DNA from: UBA11524 sp045591175
GTDB lineage: Bacteria > Bacillota > Clostridia > Christensenellales > Aristaeellaceae
DNA: 64,000 bases
NCBI GenBank assembly: GCA_045591175.1
Contig: JAZNSI010000039.1
Coordinates: 62,001 to 126,000, forward strand
Direction of reading: 5' to 3'
Below the pieces are notes generated by a model. It did not search any database, was not told the DNA's origin, and saw only the letters and a list, made by a program, of their open reading frames with translations. Shown piece after piece: positions 43,570-52,466 of this stretch; the first letter of the stretch is position 1; each line of letters opens with the position of its first letter. Position numbers and translations under genes: made by a program.

Positions 43570-45261
43570 ATGAAGAAAAGCCTGTTTCTCCTGCTGATCC
43601 TGGCGGTTTTCACCCTCACGGCAGCGGCGGAGGTTTCCTTCCCGCCCGCGCTGACGAGGATCGACACCAGCGCCTTCGAGGGTGATGATTCCCTCCGCGG
43701 CAATGTCACCCTGCCGGGCAGCATCCGCACGGTGGGCAGCCGCGCCTTCGCCGGCACGCGTATCCATGGCCTGATCGTTCCTGCGGGCTGCACAAGCGTC
43801 GCAGGCTCCGTCCTGGCAGGCACCGACGCGGCTTATCTGTCCCTCAAGGGCCCCGCGACCACCATCGACGGCTCGCTGTCGGACGTGGCCTATGTGTTCG
43901 GCCCTGCCTTCGGGAACACCTCCGCTTACAGCAATTTCTACGCCGCAGAGACCCTCAAAACCAGCAGCGGCTTCTACTACAGCGTGACAGATGGCACCGC
44001 CATCCCCCTTTGCGCGGTGGACGGCACGGCCATCACCGGCGAGGTCACCGTGCCCAAGCTGGTGGATGGCCAGCCGGTGCGCAGCCTGGACACGCTGATC
44101 GTTAACGGCTGCGATAACCTCTCCGGCATCCGCGTGCCTGCCTACCTGGGCATACCGGATCACCTGGACGTTTCCACCTACCAGACCATGACGGCGGAAG
44201 CGCCCACAACCACCGCCACCACGGCGGATGTGGGCGATACCCTCACCTGGACCACCTCCGTCACCGGCGCCTACGGCAGCGTCACCTACACTTGGACCTT
44301 CGATACCGACGGCAGTACGAAAAGCGTTGTCACCGCCGAGCCGGAGATCACCTATACGCTGCAGACCGCCGGCACCTGCGTGGTGAGCGTCACCGCGGAG
44401 GACGAGGTGGGCGACAGTGCTTCCGCCACGGCGGACGCCCTCCCCGTCAGCACCACAGCCACCATCTATCGCGCGCTGCTGATCGGCAACACCTACGCCG
44501 GCACCTCCGATGAGATGCCCGGCTCCGCCAACGACGTGGCCGGTATGCGCCAGATGCTCAGCCGCATGAGCGCCACCCCCTACCGCATCACCACCCGCAG
44601 CGAACTGAGCGCCGACGGCATGGTCAGCGCCATCCAGAACACCTTTGCAGCCGCCACGCCCAATGATGTGAGCCTGTTCTACTTCTCCGGCATGGGCTTC
44701 AATGGCCTCAACACCAGCTACCACGGCGCGCTTGTGGGCACCGGCAGCACCTATCTGACCGTTGCGCACCTCAAGGCTGTGCTGGATCAGATCCCCGGCA
44801 AGAAGATCGTCATCCTGGACAGCGCCCATTCCGGCCAGATGATCGCCCGCAGCGGCGGAGAATCCACCGTTTCCGAGGGTGAATTGAACGCCTTCAACCG
44901 CAATGTGGTCATGGCCTTCTCCGCCGAGACCCGCGGCGAAACCGACCTGGCCAACAGCGGCTACTACGTCATTACCGCCGCCCATTCCACCGAAGACCGT
45001 GCCACCATGGGCTACGACGCCGAGGGCGACGGCATCCTGGAGAAACGTTACAGCATCTTCGCCTACAGCCTGTGCTACGGCAGCGGCTGGAACCTGGCCA
45101 CCGGCTCCGGCCGCGGCATGGCTGCCGACTCCGACGGCGACGGCGTGATCACCCTGAACGAGGCGTACTCCTACGCCCGCTACAAGGCCAAGCAGTCCAA
45201 TCCCGGCCAAACCGCGCAGGTGTATCCCGCCAACAGCACCATGGTCGTGTGGGCAAAATAA
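43570..45261 (+). CDS. Secreted caspase-fold protein lacking the catalytic His and Cys
   Basis: 563 aa. Signal peptide MKKSLFLLLILAVFTLTAAA; LRR_5/BspA-like repeats (about 25-110; IRTVGSRAFAGTRIHGLIVP); a PKD/Ig-like domain (about 225-295); then a C14 caspase-like domain (about 300-560) starting YRALLIGNTYAG with NDVAGMRQML. At the His position the motif reads FSGMGFNG (normally SGHG) and at the Cys position LDSAHSGQM (normally DSCHSG), so both catalytic residues are replaced. An EF-hand-like loop DSDGDGVITLNEA follows. Probably a binding or scaffold protein rather than a protease. AAGGAGCATGAC precedes the ATG. Confidence 0.82.
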   Translation: MKKSLFLLLILAVFTLTAAAEVSFPPALTRIDTSAFEGDDSLRGNVTLPGSIRTVGSRAFAGTRIHGLIVPAGCTSVAGSVLAGTDAAYLSLKGPATTIDGSLSDVAYVFGPAFGNTSAYSNFYAAETLKTSSGFYYSVTDGTAIPLCAVDGTAITGEVTVPKLVDGQPVRSLDTLIVNGCDNLSGIRVPAYLGIPDHLDVSTYQTMTAEAPTTTATTADVGDTLTWTTSVTGAYGSVTYTWTFDTDGSTKSVVTAEPEITYTLQTAGTCVVSVTAEDEVGDSASATADALPVSTTATIYRALLIGNTYAGTSDEMPGSANDVAGMRQMLSRMSATPYRITTRSELSADGMVSAIQNTFAAATPNDVSLFYFSGMGFNGLNTSYHGALVGTGSTYLTVAHLKAVLDQIPGKKIVILDSAHSGQMIARSGGESTVSEGELNAFNRNVVMAFSAETRGETDLANSGYYVITAAHSTEDRATMGYDAEGDGILEKRYSIFAYSLCYGSGWNLATGSGRGMAADSDGDGVITLNEAYSYARYKAKQSNPGQTAQVYPANSTMVVWAK

Positions 45262-45275
45262 AATCGCATCACAAA

Positions 45276-45300
45276 AGGCTCCGGATTCGTTCCGGAGCCT
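45276..45300. terminator. Bidirectional terminator
   Basis: AGGCTCCGGA/TCCGGAGCCT stem with AAAA on the left (good U-run for the minus-strand PRTase gene) and a weaker T-run on the right. Confidence 0.85.
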
Positions 45301-45313
45301 TGCTTTATGCTTA

Positions 45314-45961
45314 TCAAATCCCGAAGGAGCTCACGCCGAAGGCATTGACCATCGCGTCCAAACGGCGCTGCTTCTTGCACATCGGGCACTCGTGGGAGGG
45401 CATGGACTGGTAATCGGGCAGATCGTTCTTCTTGGTGAAGACCGCGTTGACCTCGAAGCCCTCGCACACGTCCTCGCAGGAGAAGATGGCGCACACGCCG
45501 GCGGGCTTGCCGCTGTAGTAGCGGATGGCGTCCACAGCCGCCTTCACAGTGAAGCCGGTGGTGACGGAAGCTGCCAGGATCAGCACATTCTTGCCCACGA
45601 CCATGGGCGCGGAGTTCTCGCGGAAGATCAGCTGAGAACCGGTGGTATGCTCGGGGGTCACAACATAAATGGTGTTGTGGGCGTTGTAGTTGGCATAGCC
45701 GCGGCGGGTCAGCTCGGAAGCCATGCAGGCCGCGATGACCTCGGTGCCGTCCAGGCACAGGATGGTGTCGATGACCGTCACCGGGCTGATGCGATCGCAC
45801 AGCTGAGCGGCGACCTCCTTGGCCTCGGACAGACGGTGCTTGGTCATCGTCAGGTCAATATAGTAGTTGATATGGCTGTGGCTGGTGGCAAAGTGACCCA
45901 TCGCCACACGCAGCGGCACATTGGAGTTGTTGGTACGGGTTTCAAACAGACGGATCGCCAT
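45314..45961 (-). CDS. Type I phosphoribosyltransferase-like protein (PyrE-like) with degenerate PRPP loop
   Basis: 215 aa. The fold and N-terminal region (HSHINYYIDLTMTKHRLSEA; CLDGTEVIAACMASEL) resemble orotate phosphoribosyltransferases. The PRPP loop, normally hydrophobic-DD-hydrophobic-TTGxT, reads NVLILAASVTTGFTV, so both acidic residues are Ala. A C-terminal CPMC motif (SHECPMCKKQRRLD) may bind zinc. It stands apart from any pyrimidine operon, and its activity is doubtful: it could be a regulator or binding protein. Confidence 0.7.
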   Translation of the reverse strand: MAIRLFETRTNNSNVPLRVAMGHFATSHSHINYYIDLTMTKHRLSEAKEVAAQLCDRISPVTVIDTILCLDGTEVIAACMASELTRRGYANYNAHNTIYVVTPEHTTGSQLIFRENSAPMVVGKNVLILAASVTTGFTVKAAVDAIRYYSGKPAGVCAIFSCEDVCEGFEVNAVFTKKNDLPDYQSMPSHECPMCKKQRRLDAMVNAFGVSSFGI

Positions 45962-46005
45962 AACGAATCTCTCCTTGCGAATATCATTCCAGGAATCGTG
46001 GATAT

Positions 46006-46034
46006 ATGATAGCAGATTCCGGCGGATATGTCAA
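46006..46034 (-). promoter_or_regulatory. Promoter of the PRTase-like gene
   Basis: Minus strand TTGACA (46029-46034), 17-bp spacer, TATCAT (46006-46011), directly after the mutY stop. Confidence 0.75.
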
Positions 46035-47081
46035 TCATTTCACATATTCGCGTACTGCCCTGACCGCCGCCTTCACCGCCGTGGGGATGGCCAGATCGCC
46101 CATTTCCTCCACAGGGACGAATCGGTACCCGGCAGGCGCCTGCGCATCCTCCGGGACGGACATGGTGTAAAGCTGCATCTGCCAGATCTGATGGGTGAAG
46201 ACATGCTTCGCCTCCCCTGCCGACGCAACGCCGGTGACGGCAAACTTTGTCAGCTTCCGTACGGCGGAAGGCAGCTGGCGCAGCGTCGGCGTTCCCTCGA
46301 TCATCGGGAACACCCACAGGCCGCGGAGCATCGCCTCCGTGCGCTGACGCATCAGGACGCGATCACCGGAGAAGATCAGGCATATGGTATAATCCAGTAC
46401 CTTCGGCGGATTCTTGCGCGGAAGGACAGGCAGGTCCTCCGCATCGCCTGCGGCATAAGCGTCACATTCCGCCTGTAGGGGGCATTTCTCACATGCAGGC
46501 GTGCCGGGCGTGCAGATGGTCGCACCAAGATCCATGACGGCCTGGTTGAAATAGCCGGGGCGATCAGCAGGAACGAAGGCGGCAGCCTCCCCTTCCAGCG
46601 CACGGCGGACGGAGGGAACCCCGACGTTCTCCCGGATACCGCGAAGCCTGCTCACCACGCGGATAACGTTGCCATCCACCGCAGGCACGGGCTGATCAAA
46701 GGCAATGCTGGCGATGGCACCGGCGGTATAGGGACCGATGCCGCTGATCTTTCGCAGCTCCTCCACGGATGCCGGGATCACGCCGCCGTACTTCGTCACG
46801 ACCTGCTTTGCGCCCTTATGCAGATTCCGGGCGCGGCTGTAATAGCCCAGGCCCTCCCACATTTTGAGGACGTCGTCCTCCGGGGCGGCGGCAAGGTCAA
46901 CGATGGTCGGGAAGCGCTGCAAAAAGCGGTCATAATAACCGATAACGGTCTCTACGCGGGTCTGCTGGAGCATGGTTTCCGATACCCAGGTGCGGTAGGG
47001 ATCGTGAATCCCCCGCCACGGCAGCGCGCGGGCGTGCTGGTCGTACCAGGCAAGGAGCAAAGGGGCAATGCGGTCAGGCAT
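46035..47081 (-). CDS. mutY: A/G-specific adenine glycosylase MutY
   Basis: 348 aa. HhH-GPD glycosylase: catalytic Glu in SETMLQQTRVETV, HhH segment ISGIGPYTAGAIASIAF with the catalytic Asp in PAVDGNVIRV, the [4Fe-4S] cluster Cys in CTPGTPACEKCPLQAEC, and a C-terminal NUDIX-like domain for 8-oxoG recognition. Removes A mispaired with 8-oxoguanine. ATG 47081 follows GGAGGACGACC. Confidence 0.95.
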   Translation of the reverse strand: MPDRIAPLLLAWYDQHARALPWRGIHDPYRTWVSETMLQQTRVETVIGYYDRFLQRFPTIVDLAAAPEDDVLKMWEGLGYYSRARNLHKGAKQVVTKYGGVIPASVEELRKISGIGPYTAGAIASIAFDQPVPAVDGNVIRVVSRLRGIRENVGVPSVRRALEGEAAAFVPADRPGYFNQAVMDLGATICTPGTPACEKCPLQAECDAYAAGDAEDLPVLPRKNPPKVLDYTICLIFSGDRVLMRQRTEAMLRGLWVFPMIEGTPTLRQLPSAVRKLTKFAVTGVASAGEAKHVFTHQIWQMQLYTMSVPEDAQAPAGYRFVPVEEMGDLAIPTAVKAAVRAVREYVK

Positions 47082-47110
47082 GGTCGTCCTCCGAAAAATT
47101 CTTTCGTCTT

Positions 47111-47139
47111 ATTATAACACGATTTGCGCGTTCTGGACA
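47111..47139 (-). promoter_or_regulatory. Promoter of mutY
   Basis: Minus strand TGTCCA (47134-47139), 17-bp spacer, TATAAT (47111-47116) with an upstream TG. Confidence 0.55.
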
Positions 47140-47200
47140 GATGCTGACACAAATTCCGTATCTTTTCCTTTTGTGTGCAGAAAAAGAACATCTGTCCCCC

Positions 47201-47228
47201 TTGCAATATCATGGAAAATGCGTATAAT
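47201..47228 (+). promoter_or_regulatory. groESL promoter
   Basis: TTGCAA (47201-47206), 16-bp spacer, TATAAT (47223-47228). Confidence 0.82.
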
Positions 47229-47234
47229 AATTGT

Positions 47235-47261
47235 TTAGCACTCGTAGAATCGGAGTGCTAA
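47235..47261. promoter_or_regulatory. CIRCE operator (HrcA site)
   Basis: TTAGCACTC-N9-GAGTGCTAA, a perfect 9-bp inverted repeat just downstream of the groESL -10. HrcA repression of groESL is therefore expected; hrcA is not in the window. Confidence 0.97.
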
Positions 47262-47289
47262 AACCACGAACTTTCAGGAGGAATCATCC

Positions 47290-47574
47290 ATGACCGTGAA
47301 GCCTTTGGGTGACCGCGTTGTCATCAAGAATGTAGAAGCAGAAGAGACCACCAAGTCCGGCCTGATCCTGACCAGCGCCGCCAAGGAAAAGCCCCAGATG
47401 GCAGAAGTGCTGGCTGTGGGCCCCGGCGGCAACGTGGACGGCAAGGAGATCGTGATGCAGGTGGAAGTTGGCCAGAAGGTCATTTATTCCAAGTACGCCG
47501 GCACCGAAGTGAAGATCGACGGCGAAGAGCTGATCATCGTCCGCCAGTCCGATATCCTGGCCATCGTTGAGTGA
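47290..47574 (+). CDS. groES: Co-chaperonin GroES
   Basis: 94 aa, the heptameric lid of GroEL. Typical VKPLGDRVVIKNVEAEETT start, the mobile-loop region TKSGLILTSAAKEKP, and the C-terminal SDILAIVE. TCAGGAGGAATCATCC precedes the ATG. First gene of the CIRCE-controlled operon. Confidence 0.98.
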   Translation: MTVKPLGDRVVIKNVEAEETTKSGLILTSAAKEKPQMAEVLAVGPGGNVDGKEIVMQVEVGQKVIYSKYAGTEVKIDGEELIIVRQSDILAIVE

Positions 47575-47617
47575 GTTGTCACTCTCCCCTATCATCTGAG
47601 TTAAGGAGTGTATTATC

Positions 47618-49252
<1,635 letters not shown>

Positions 49253-49267
49253 GCGCTGATGCGCTTC

Positions 49268-49298
49268 AAAAAGATGGCTTCTTTGAAGCCATCTTTTT
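49268..49298 (+). terminator. groESL terminator
   Basis: AAAGATGGCTT/AAGCCATCTTT stem with a 5-nt loop and a T-run. Confidence 0.92.
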
Positions 49299-49478
49299 GA
49301 GTTGAATGGACATCTTCCTGAGGGCAGTTCAAGTTTCACTGTTCACTTCGTTCACGACCAGGAAATTGCAAGGTATGTTTTCCGCAAGCGGAAAACGCCC
49401 CGCCCCGGCGGCAACGCCCCCGGATACGGATCCAGTCAGTGGGCCTGCGGGTCATCCGACACCTCCCATGGTTTTCCT
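49299..49478. other. Gene-free stretch, possible small RNA
   Basis: No credible coding frame. It contains a perfect TTTTCCGC-AA-GCGGAAAA hairpin (49379-49396) and GC-rich potential stems, and is closed by an intrinsic terminator at 49479. No promoter or known RNA family was recognised. Confidence 0.3.
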
Positions 49479-49505
49479 GCTCTCCCTCTTGGGGAGAGCC
49501 TTTTT
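49479..49505 (+). terminator. Second terminator downstream of groEL
   Basis: GCTCTCCC/GGGGAGAGC stem with a TCTT loop and TTTTTG. It has no gene directly upstream, hinting at a short transcript ending here. Confidence 0.75.
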
Positions 49506-49610
49506 GTTTTGGGCATTTTCTTCCGCATCCGGTCAAATTTCATCGGTGGTTCATCATCCGGACATATTTGCGTGCTATCATCAGGTAGAAGATGGATATG
49601 CAGTCATAAA

Positions 49611-49627
49611 TGTTAAGGCATTGTAAA
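49611..49627 (+). promoter_or_regulatory. WalR-type box (TGTWAH-N5-TGTWAH)
   Basis: TGTTAA-GGCAT-TGTAAA, an exact match to the WalR (YycF) consensus of Bacillus, 182 bp upstream of the polysaccharide deacetylase gene. Confidence 0.5.
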
Positions 49628-49762
49628 TCTTCACAGGGGATGAAAGATTTTCCCGTTCTCGTGCGTTTTATTGGTGAAGGGGCCATCATATACTTGACCA
49701 TCCATGAGCCGCGAAGGAGCCTGTCGAAAGGCCGCTGCCTTTGGCGGATGCGGGAACATGCG

Positions 49763-49790
49763 GCATAACGCGTGATTCCGCGCATACATT
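49763..49790 (+). promoter_or_regulatory. Candidate sigma-E promoter of pdaB
   Basis: GCATAA (49763-49768), 14-bp spacer, CATACATT (49783-49790). Transcription would start about 12 bases before ATG 49809, so the upstream ATG at 49791 cannot be used from it. Confidence 0.6.
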
Positions 49791-49808
49791 ATGAGAGGAT
49801 GGTGGCAG

Positions 49809-50630
49809 ATGATGACAAGCCCCACGACCCTCACACGCCGGGAAAAGCCGGTCTTTGACTGGCCGAAGAAGTCCAGGAAGTTTCCCCTGCGTCCGGCGGC
49901 GCTGCTGTGCGCCCTGGCGGTGCTCTGCGCGCTGTACCTGGGGCCGCTGCAGCAGGACGCAACTGCCGTCGTTGCCGCGAAGAAGGTGCTGCCCATCTAC
50001 TCCGTGGAACGGGCCGACAAGGTGATCTCCGTCACCTTCGACGCCTCCTGGGGCGGCGACAAGACCCGCGCGATCCTTGACCTGCTGGATGAGTACAACG
50101 CCAAAGCAACCTTCTTCCTGGTGGGCATCTGGGTGGACAAATACCCGGAGCTGGTGAAGGAGATCGCCGCGCGGGGGCATGAGATCGGCAATCACTCCGA
50201 CAGCCATGCCCACTTCACCCAGATCTCGGACAGCAAGATCCGTGCTGAACTGGACAGCTGCTCGGACAAGATCGAGGCCCTCACTGGTACGCGGCCCACG
50301 CTGTTCCGCCCGCCCTACGGGGACTACAACAGCAAGGTCATCACCGTTGTGCGGGACGAAGGCTACGAGGCCGTGCAATGGTCCATCGACTCGCTGGACT
50401 GGAAGAACCGCGGCGTCGCAGACCTGGTCAAACGGGCCACTACGAATGTGCAGCCGGGGGATATCATCCTCTTCCACAATGACTCGGAGTTCATCGTGGA
50501 GGCGCTGCCCGCCATCCTTAAACACTATCAGGCGCAGGGATTCAATATGATCCCCGCCAGGGACATCCTGCTTTCAGGAACTACAACCATCGACGTGCAG
50601 GGCAAGCAGCATCCCGCCGCTGCCCAGTAG
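49809..50630 (+). CDS. PdaB-like polysaccharide deacetylase
   Basis: 273 aa. Basic N-terminus, one transmembrane helix (AALLCALAVLCALYLG), then a NodB domain: VTFDASWGGDKT (catalytic and metal Asp region), the HxxxH motif GNHSDSHAHF, RPPYGDYN, and the later DIILFHND. The TFDxSWG form and a sigma-E promoter both point to PdaB, a sporulation protein, rather than a vegetative PgdA. ATG 49809 (or 49812) follows GAGAGGATGG. Confidence 0.82.
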   Translation: MMTSPTTLTRREKPVFDWPKKSRKFPLRPAALLCALAVLCALYLGPLQQDATAVVAAKKVLPIYSVERADKVISVTFDASWGGDKTRAILDLLDEYNAKATFFLVGIWVDKYPELVKEIAARGHEIGNHSDSHAHFTQISDSKIRAELDSCSDKIEALTGTRPTLFRPPYGDYNSKVITVVRDEGYEAVQWSIDSLDWKNRGVADLVKRATTNVQPGDIILFHNDSEFIVEALPAILKHYQAQGFNMIPARDILLSGTTTIDVQGKQHPAAAQ

Positions 50631-50660
50631 CAACGTCAAATGCAAAGAGAGGGAATCGCT

Positions 50661-51380
50661 ATGGAAGAAACCGGGAACTACCTGCATTTGTCTGGCATTC
50701 TGACTGACACGCCCGAGTATGGCCACGAGGTCTTCGGGGAGAAATTCTACTATGCAACGCTGTCGGTGCCGCGTCTGTCCGGCGCGGAGGATCTGCTGCC
50801 CATCACCATCTCCGAGCGGCTGATGGAGGGCGTCAACCTGGAGGTCGGCGCACCACTGTGCTTCGAAGGTCAGCTGCGCAGCTACAACAAGGTGATCGAG
50901 GGCGCAGGCCGCCTGCTGATCACCGGCTTTGCCCAGCGTCTGCTGGACCCCGACACCGAAGAGAACCCCAATCAGGTGCACCTGACCGGCGCGCTGTGCA
51001 AGCCGCCGAGCTACCGCACCACGCCCTTTGGCCGGGAGATCGCCGACCTGATGCTGGCCGTCAACCGTGCCTACGGCAAGAGCGACTACATCCCCTGCAT
51101 TACCTGGGGACGCACGGCGCGCTTCGCCAGCCACCTGAAGGTCGGCGACAAGGTGACGCTGCTGGGCCGCTTCCAGTCCCGCGCATACCAGAAGCAGCTG
51201 GGCGACGGCACGGTGCTGAACAAGACGGCCTACGAGGTCTCCGTTGGCCGCCTGACCATGGCGGACAACATTGTTCAGCCCAGCGCCCCCTTCGTCATCC
51301 GCCAGGGCATTCGCGAGGACGCTCCCCTGCACTATGAGACCGTCGCAACGGACTCCGGCTTTCTGAGCAATCCGCAGTAA
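50661..51380 (+). CDS. SSB-like protein with two OB folds
   Basis: 239 aa. Contains two single-strand-binding OB segments (LHLSGILTDTPEYGHEVFG and VHLTGALCKPPSYRTTPFG), the second with the typical PCITWGRTARFASHLKVGD. Similar proteins in Clostridia are annotated as SSB family; it lacks the acidic DDDIPF tail. It may be an accessory ssDNA-binding protein. It follows pdaB by 30 bp with AGAGAGGG as ribosome site, so may be co-transcribed. Confidence 0.75.
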   Translation: MEETGNYLHLSGILTDTPEYGHEVFGEKFYYATLSVPRLSGAEDLLPITISERLMEGVNLEVGAPLCFEGQLRSYNKVIEGAGRLLITGFAQRLLDPDTEENPNQVHLTGALCKPPSYRTTPFGREIADLMLAVNRAYGKSDYIPCITWGRTARFASHLKVGDKVTLLGRFQSRAYQKQLGDGTVLNKTAYEVSVGRLTMADNIVQPSAPFVIRQGIREDAPLHYETVATDSGFLSNPQ

Positions 51381-51389
51381 ATGAAAATC

Positions 51390-51420
51390 AGGCTGATGCA
51401 GCAATGCACCAGCCTTTTTC
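51390..51420 (+). terminator. Terminator after the SSB-like gene
   Basis: AGGCTGATGCA/TGCACCAGCCT stem (one mismatch) with a GCAA loop and TTTTTC. Confidence 0.82.
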
Positions 51421-52299
51421 TTATGGCCGCGTTGATATACTGAGAAAATGTGTGGAGAACCCCATCAGACTCTCCTCCCGCTCCAGCAGGCGGACAATGC
51501 GCAGAATGGCCTCCCGCTTGCCGGGATCATGCCAGCTCTCATCCAGACCGCGGATGATCCACGCCGGACCAATCACGCCCCGCAGATCTACATCGTTAAA
51601 GCCTGCAGCAGCCACCTCGGCTCGCAGCTCCTCCGGGCGATGGAAGTACACCCGCCCGATCTCATTGCCGGTGTAATGGCCCGTCCGCACTGTGGATTCG
51701 ATCGCCCGGTATGCGTCTTCGTCATCCAGTACAGGCCGCCAGTCGTAGCATTCGGTGTATTTCAGCGCCGTGGAAAAGCAGGTGATGTTTGCCGTGAACA
51801 GCTTGCCGCCGGGCTTTAACAGACGGCGACATTCCGCCAGGCATTTGGCCCGCTCTTCCCGTTCGACGATGTGGTACAAGGGGCCAAAGAGGAGGATCGC
51901 ATCCGCAGATGCGTCTTCTCTCGGGATACTGCGGGCATCGGCAACCACGGCATCCGCCAGAATGGCAGCGTTCTCGTTGACTTTCGCCAGGCGGATATGT
52001 TCCTCCGCCAGGTCAAAGAGGTGCACCTCATAGCCATGCGCTGCAAGAAAGAAAGCATATTCTCCATACGCACCGCCAACGTCGTAGATCACAGCCGGGG
52101 GCGACGGAAGCTCCTCCAGCAAAATTTCCTTCGTGCGGGCAAACTCAATCAGGCCCAGTCCGCGATGCAGTCGCCCGACTTCTATCCCGGCATTGTAGTT
52201 CGCCAGGCCATTGGGATCAATCAGGTTCATATCACTCATTCCTTTCATGATTTGTTGGCACCGCCCCTTCTGCTGGGGGACTTCTTGCTGTTCCGGCAC
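51421..52299 (-). CDS. Class I SAM-dependent methyltransferase behind a leader-peptide attenuator
   Basis: Up to 292 aa. SAM-binding motif VIYDVGGAYGEYAFFLAAHG, VHLFDLAEEHIRLA, and FGPLYHI/LLKPGGKLFTAN typical of class I methyltransferases. Substrate unknown; small molecule, protein or RNA are all possible. GTG 52299 is chosen because GGGGAGG lies exactly 8 bases upstream; ATG 52248, 52239 or 52230 are alternatives with weaker sites, and the conserved fold begins near 52220. The gene sits just after a terminator that follows a 22-codon leader ORF, an attenuator arrangement. Confidence 0.8.
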   Translation of the reverse strand: MPEQQEVPQQKGRCQQIMKGMSDMNLIDPNGLANYNAGIEVGRLHRGLGLIEFARTKEILLEELPSPPAVIYDVGGAYGEYAFFLAAHGYEVHLFDLAEEHIRLAKVNENAAILADAVVADARSIPREDASADAILLFGPLYHIVEREERAKCLAECRRLLKPGGKLFTANITCFSTALKYTECYDWRPVLDDEDAYRAIESTVRTGHYTGNEIGRVYFHRPEELRAEVAAAGFNDVDLRGVIGPAWIIRGLDESWHDPGKREAILRIVRLLEREESLMGFSTHFLSISTRP

Positions 52300-52321
52300 T
52301 TCCCTCACCTCCCCAAAATAC

Positions 52322-52351
52322 AAAAAAGCCAGAAGCCGCGAGGCTCCTGGC
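52322..52351 (-). terminator. Attenuator terminator before the methyltransferase
   Basis: Minus strand GCCAGGAGCC/GGCTTCTGGC stem, TCGC loop, six T. Its first arm can alternatively pair with 52373-52380. Confidence 0.88.
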
Positions 52352-52427
52352 CGGTGAACTTTCGTTATGGCATCACCAACAGGCCCGCGGTTTCAAGCAA
52401 ACGGCGGACTGCTGCTGGTTGGTGATG
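52350..52427 (-). promoter_or_regulatory. Antiterminator / anti-antiterminator arms
   Basis: Minus strand arm 1 CATCACCAAC (52427-52418) pairs perfectly with arm 2 GTTGGTGATG (52380-52371). Arm 2 can instead pair as GTTGGTGA with TCACCGGC (52357-52350, 8 bp including two G-U), which removes the first arm of the terminator. The two foldings are mutually exclusive. Confidence 0.65.
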
Positions 52428-52441
52428 ACAAACTTGAACAT
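52373..52441 (-). CDS. 22-codon leader ORF upstream of the methyltransferase
   Basis: A small ORF of ATG plus 21 codons and a TGA, beginning MFKFVITNQQQ and ending CLKPRACW. CAGGAG sits 9 bases before the ATG, and the ORF starts 26 bases after the SPFH stop. Arm 1 of the regulatory RNA lies in codons 5-8 and the stop codon lies in arm 2, as expected for a ribosome-sensing leader peptide. No homolog is known to me. Confidence 0.65.
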   Translation of the reverse strand: MFKFVITNQQQSAVCLKPRACW

Positions 52442-52466
52442 AGCGAAAATCTCCTGATGATCCGGA

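Noticed and set aside
49379..49396. Perfect palindrome TTTTCCGC-AA-GCGGAAAA as an operator
   Set aside because: No promoter nearby and no second copy in the window; kept only as part of a possible small RNA.
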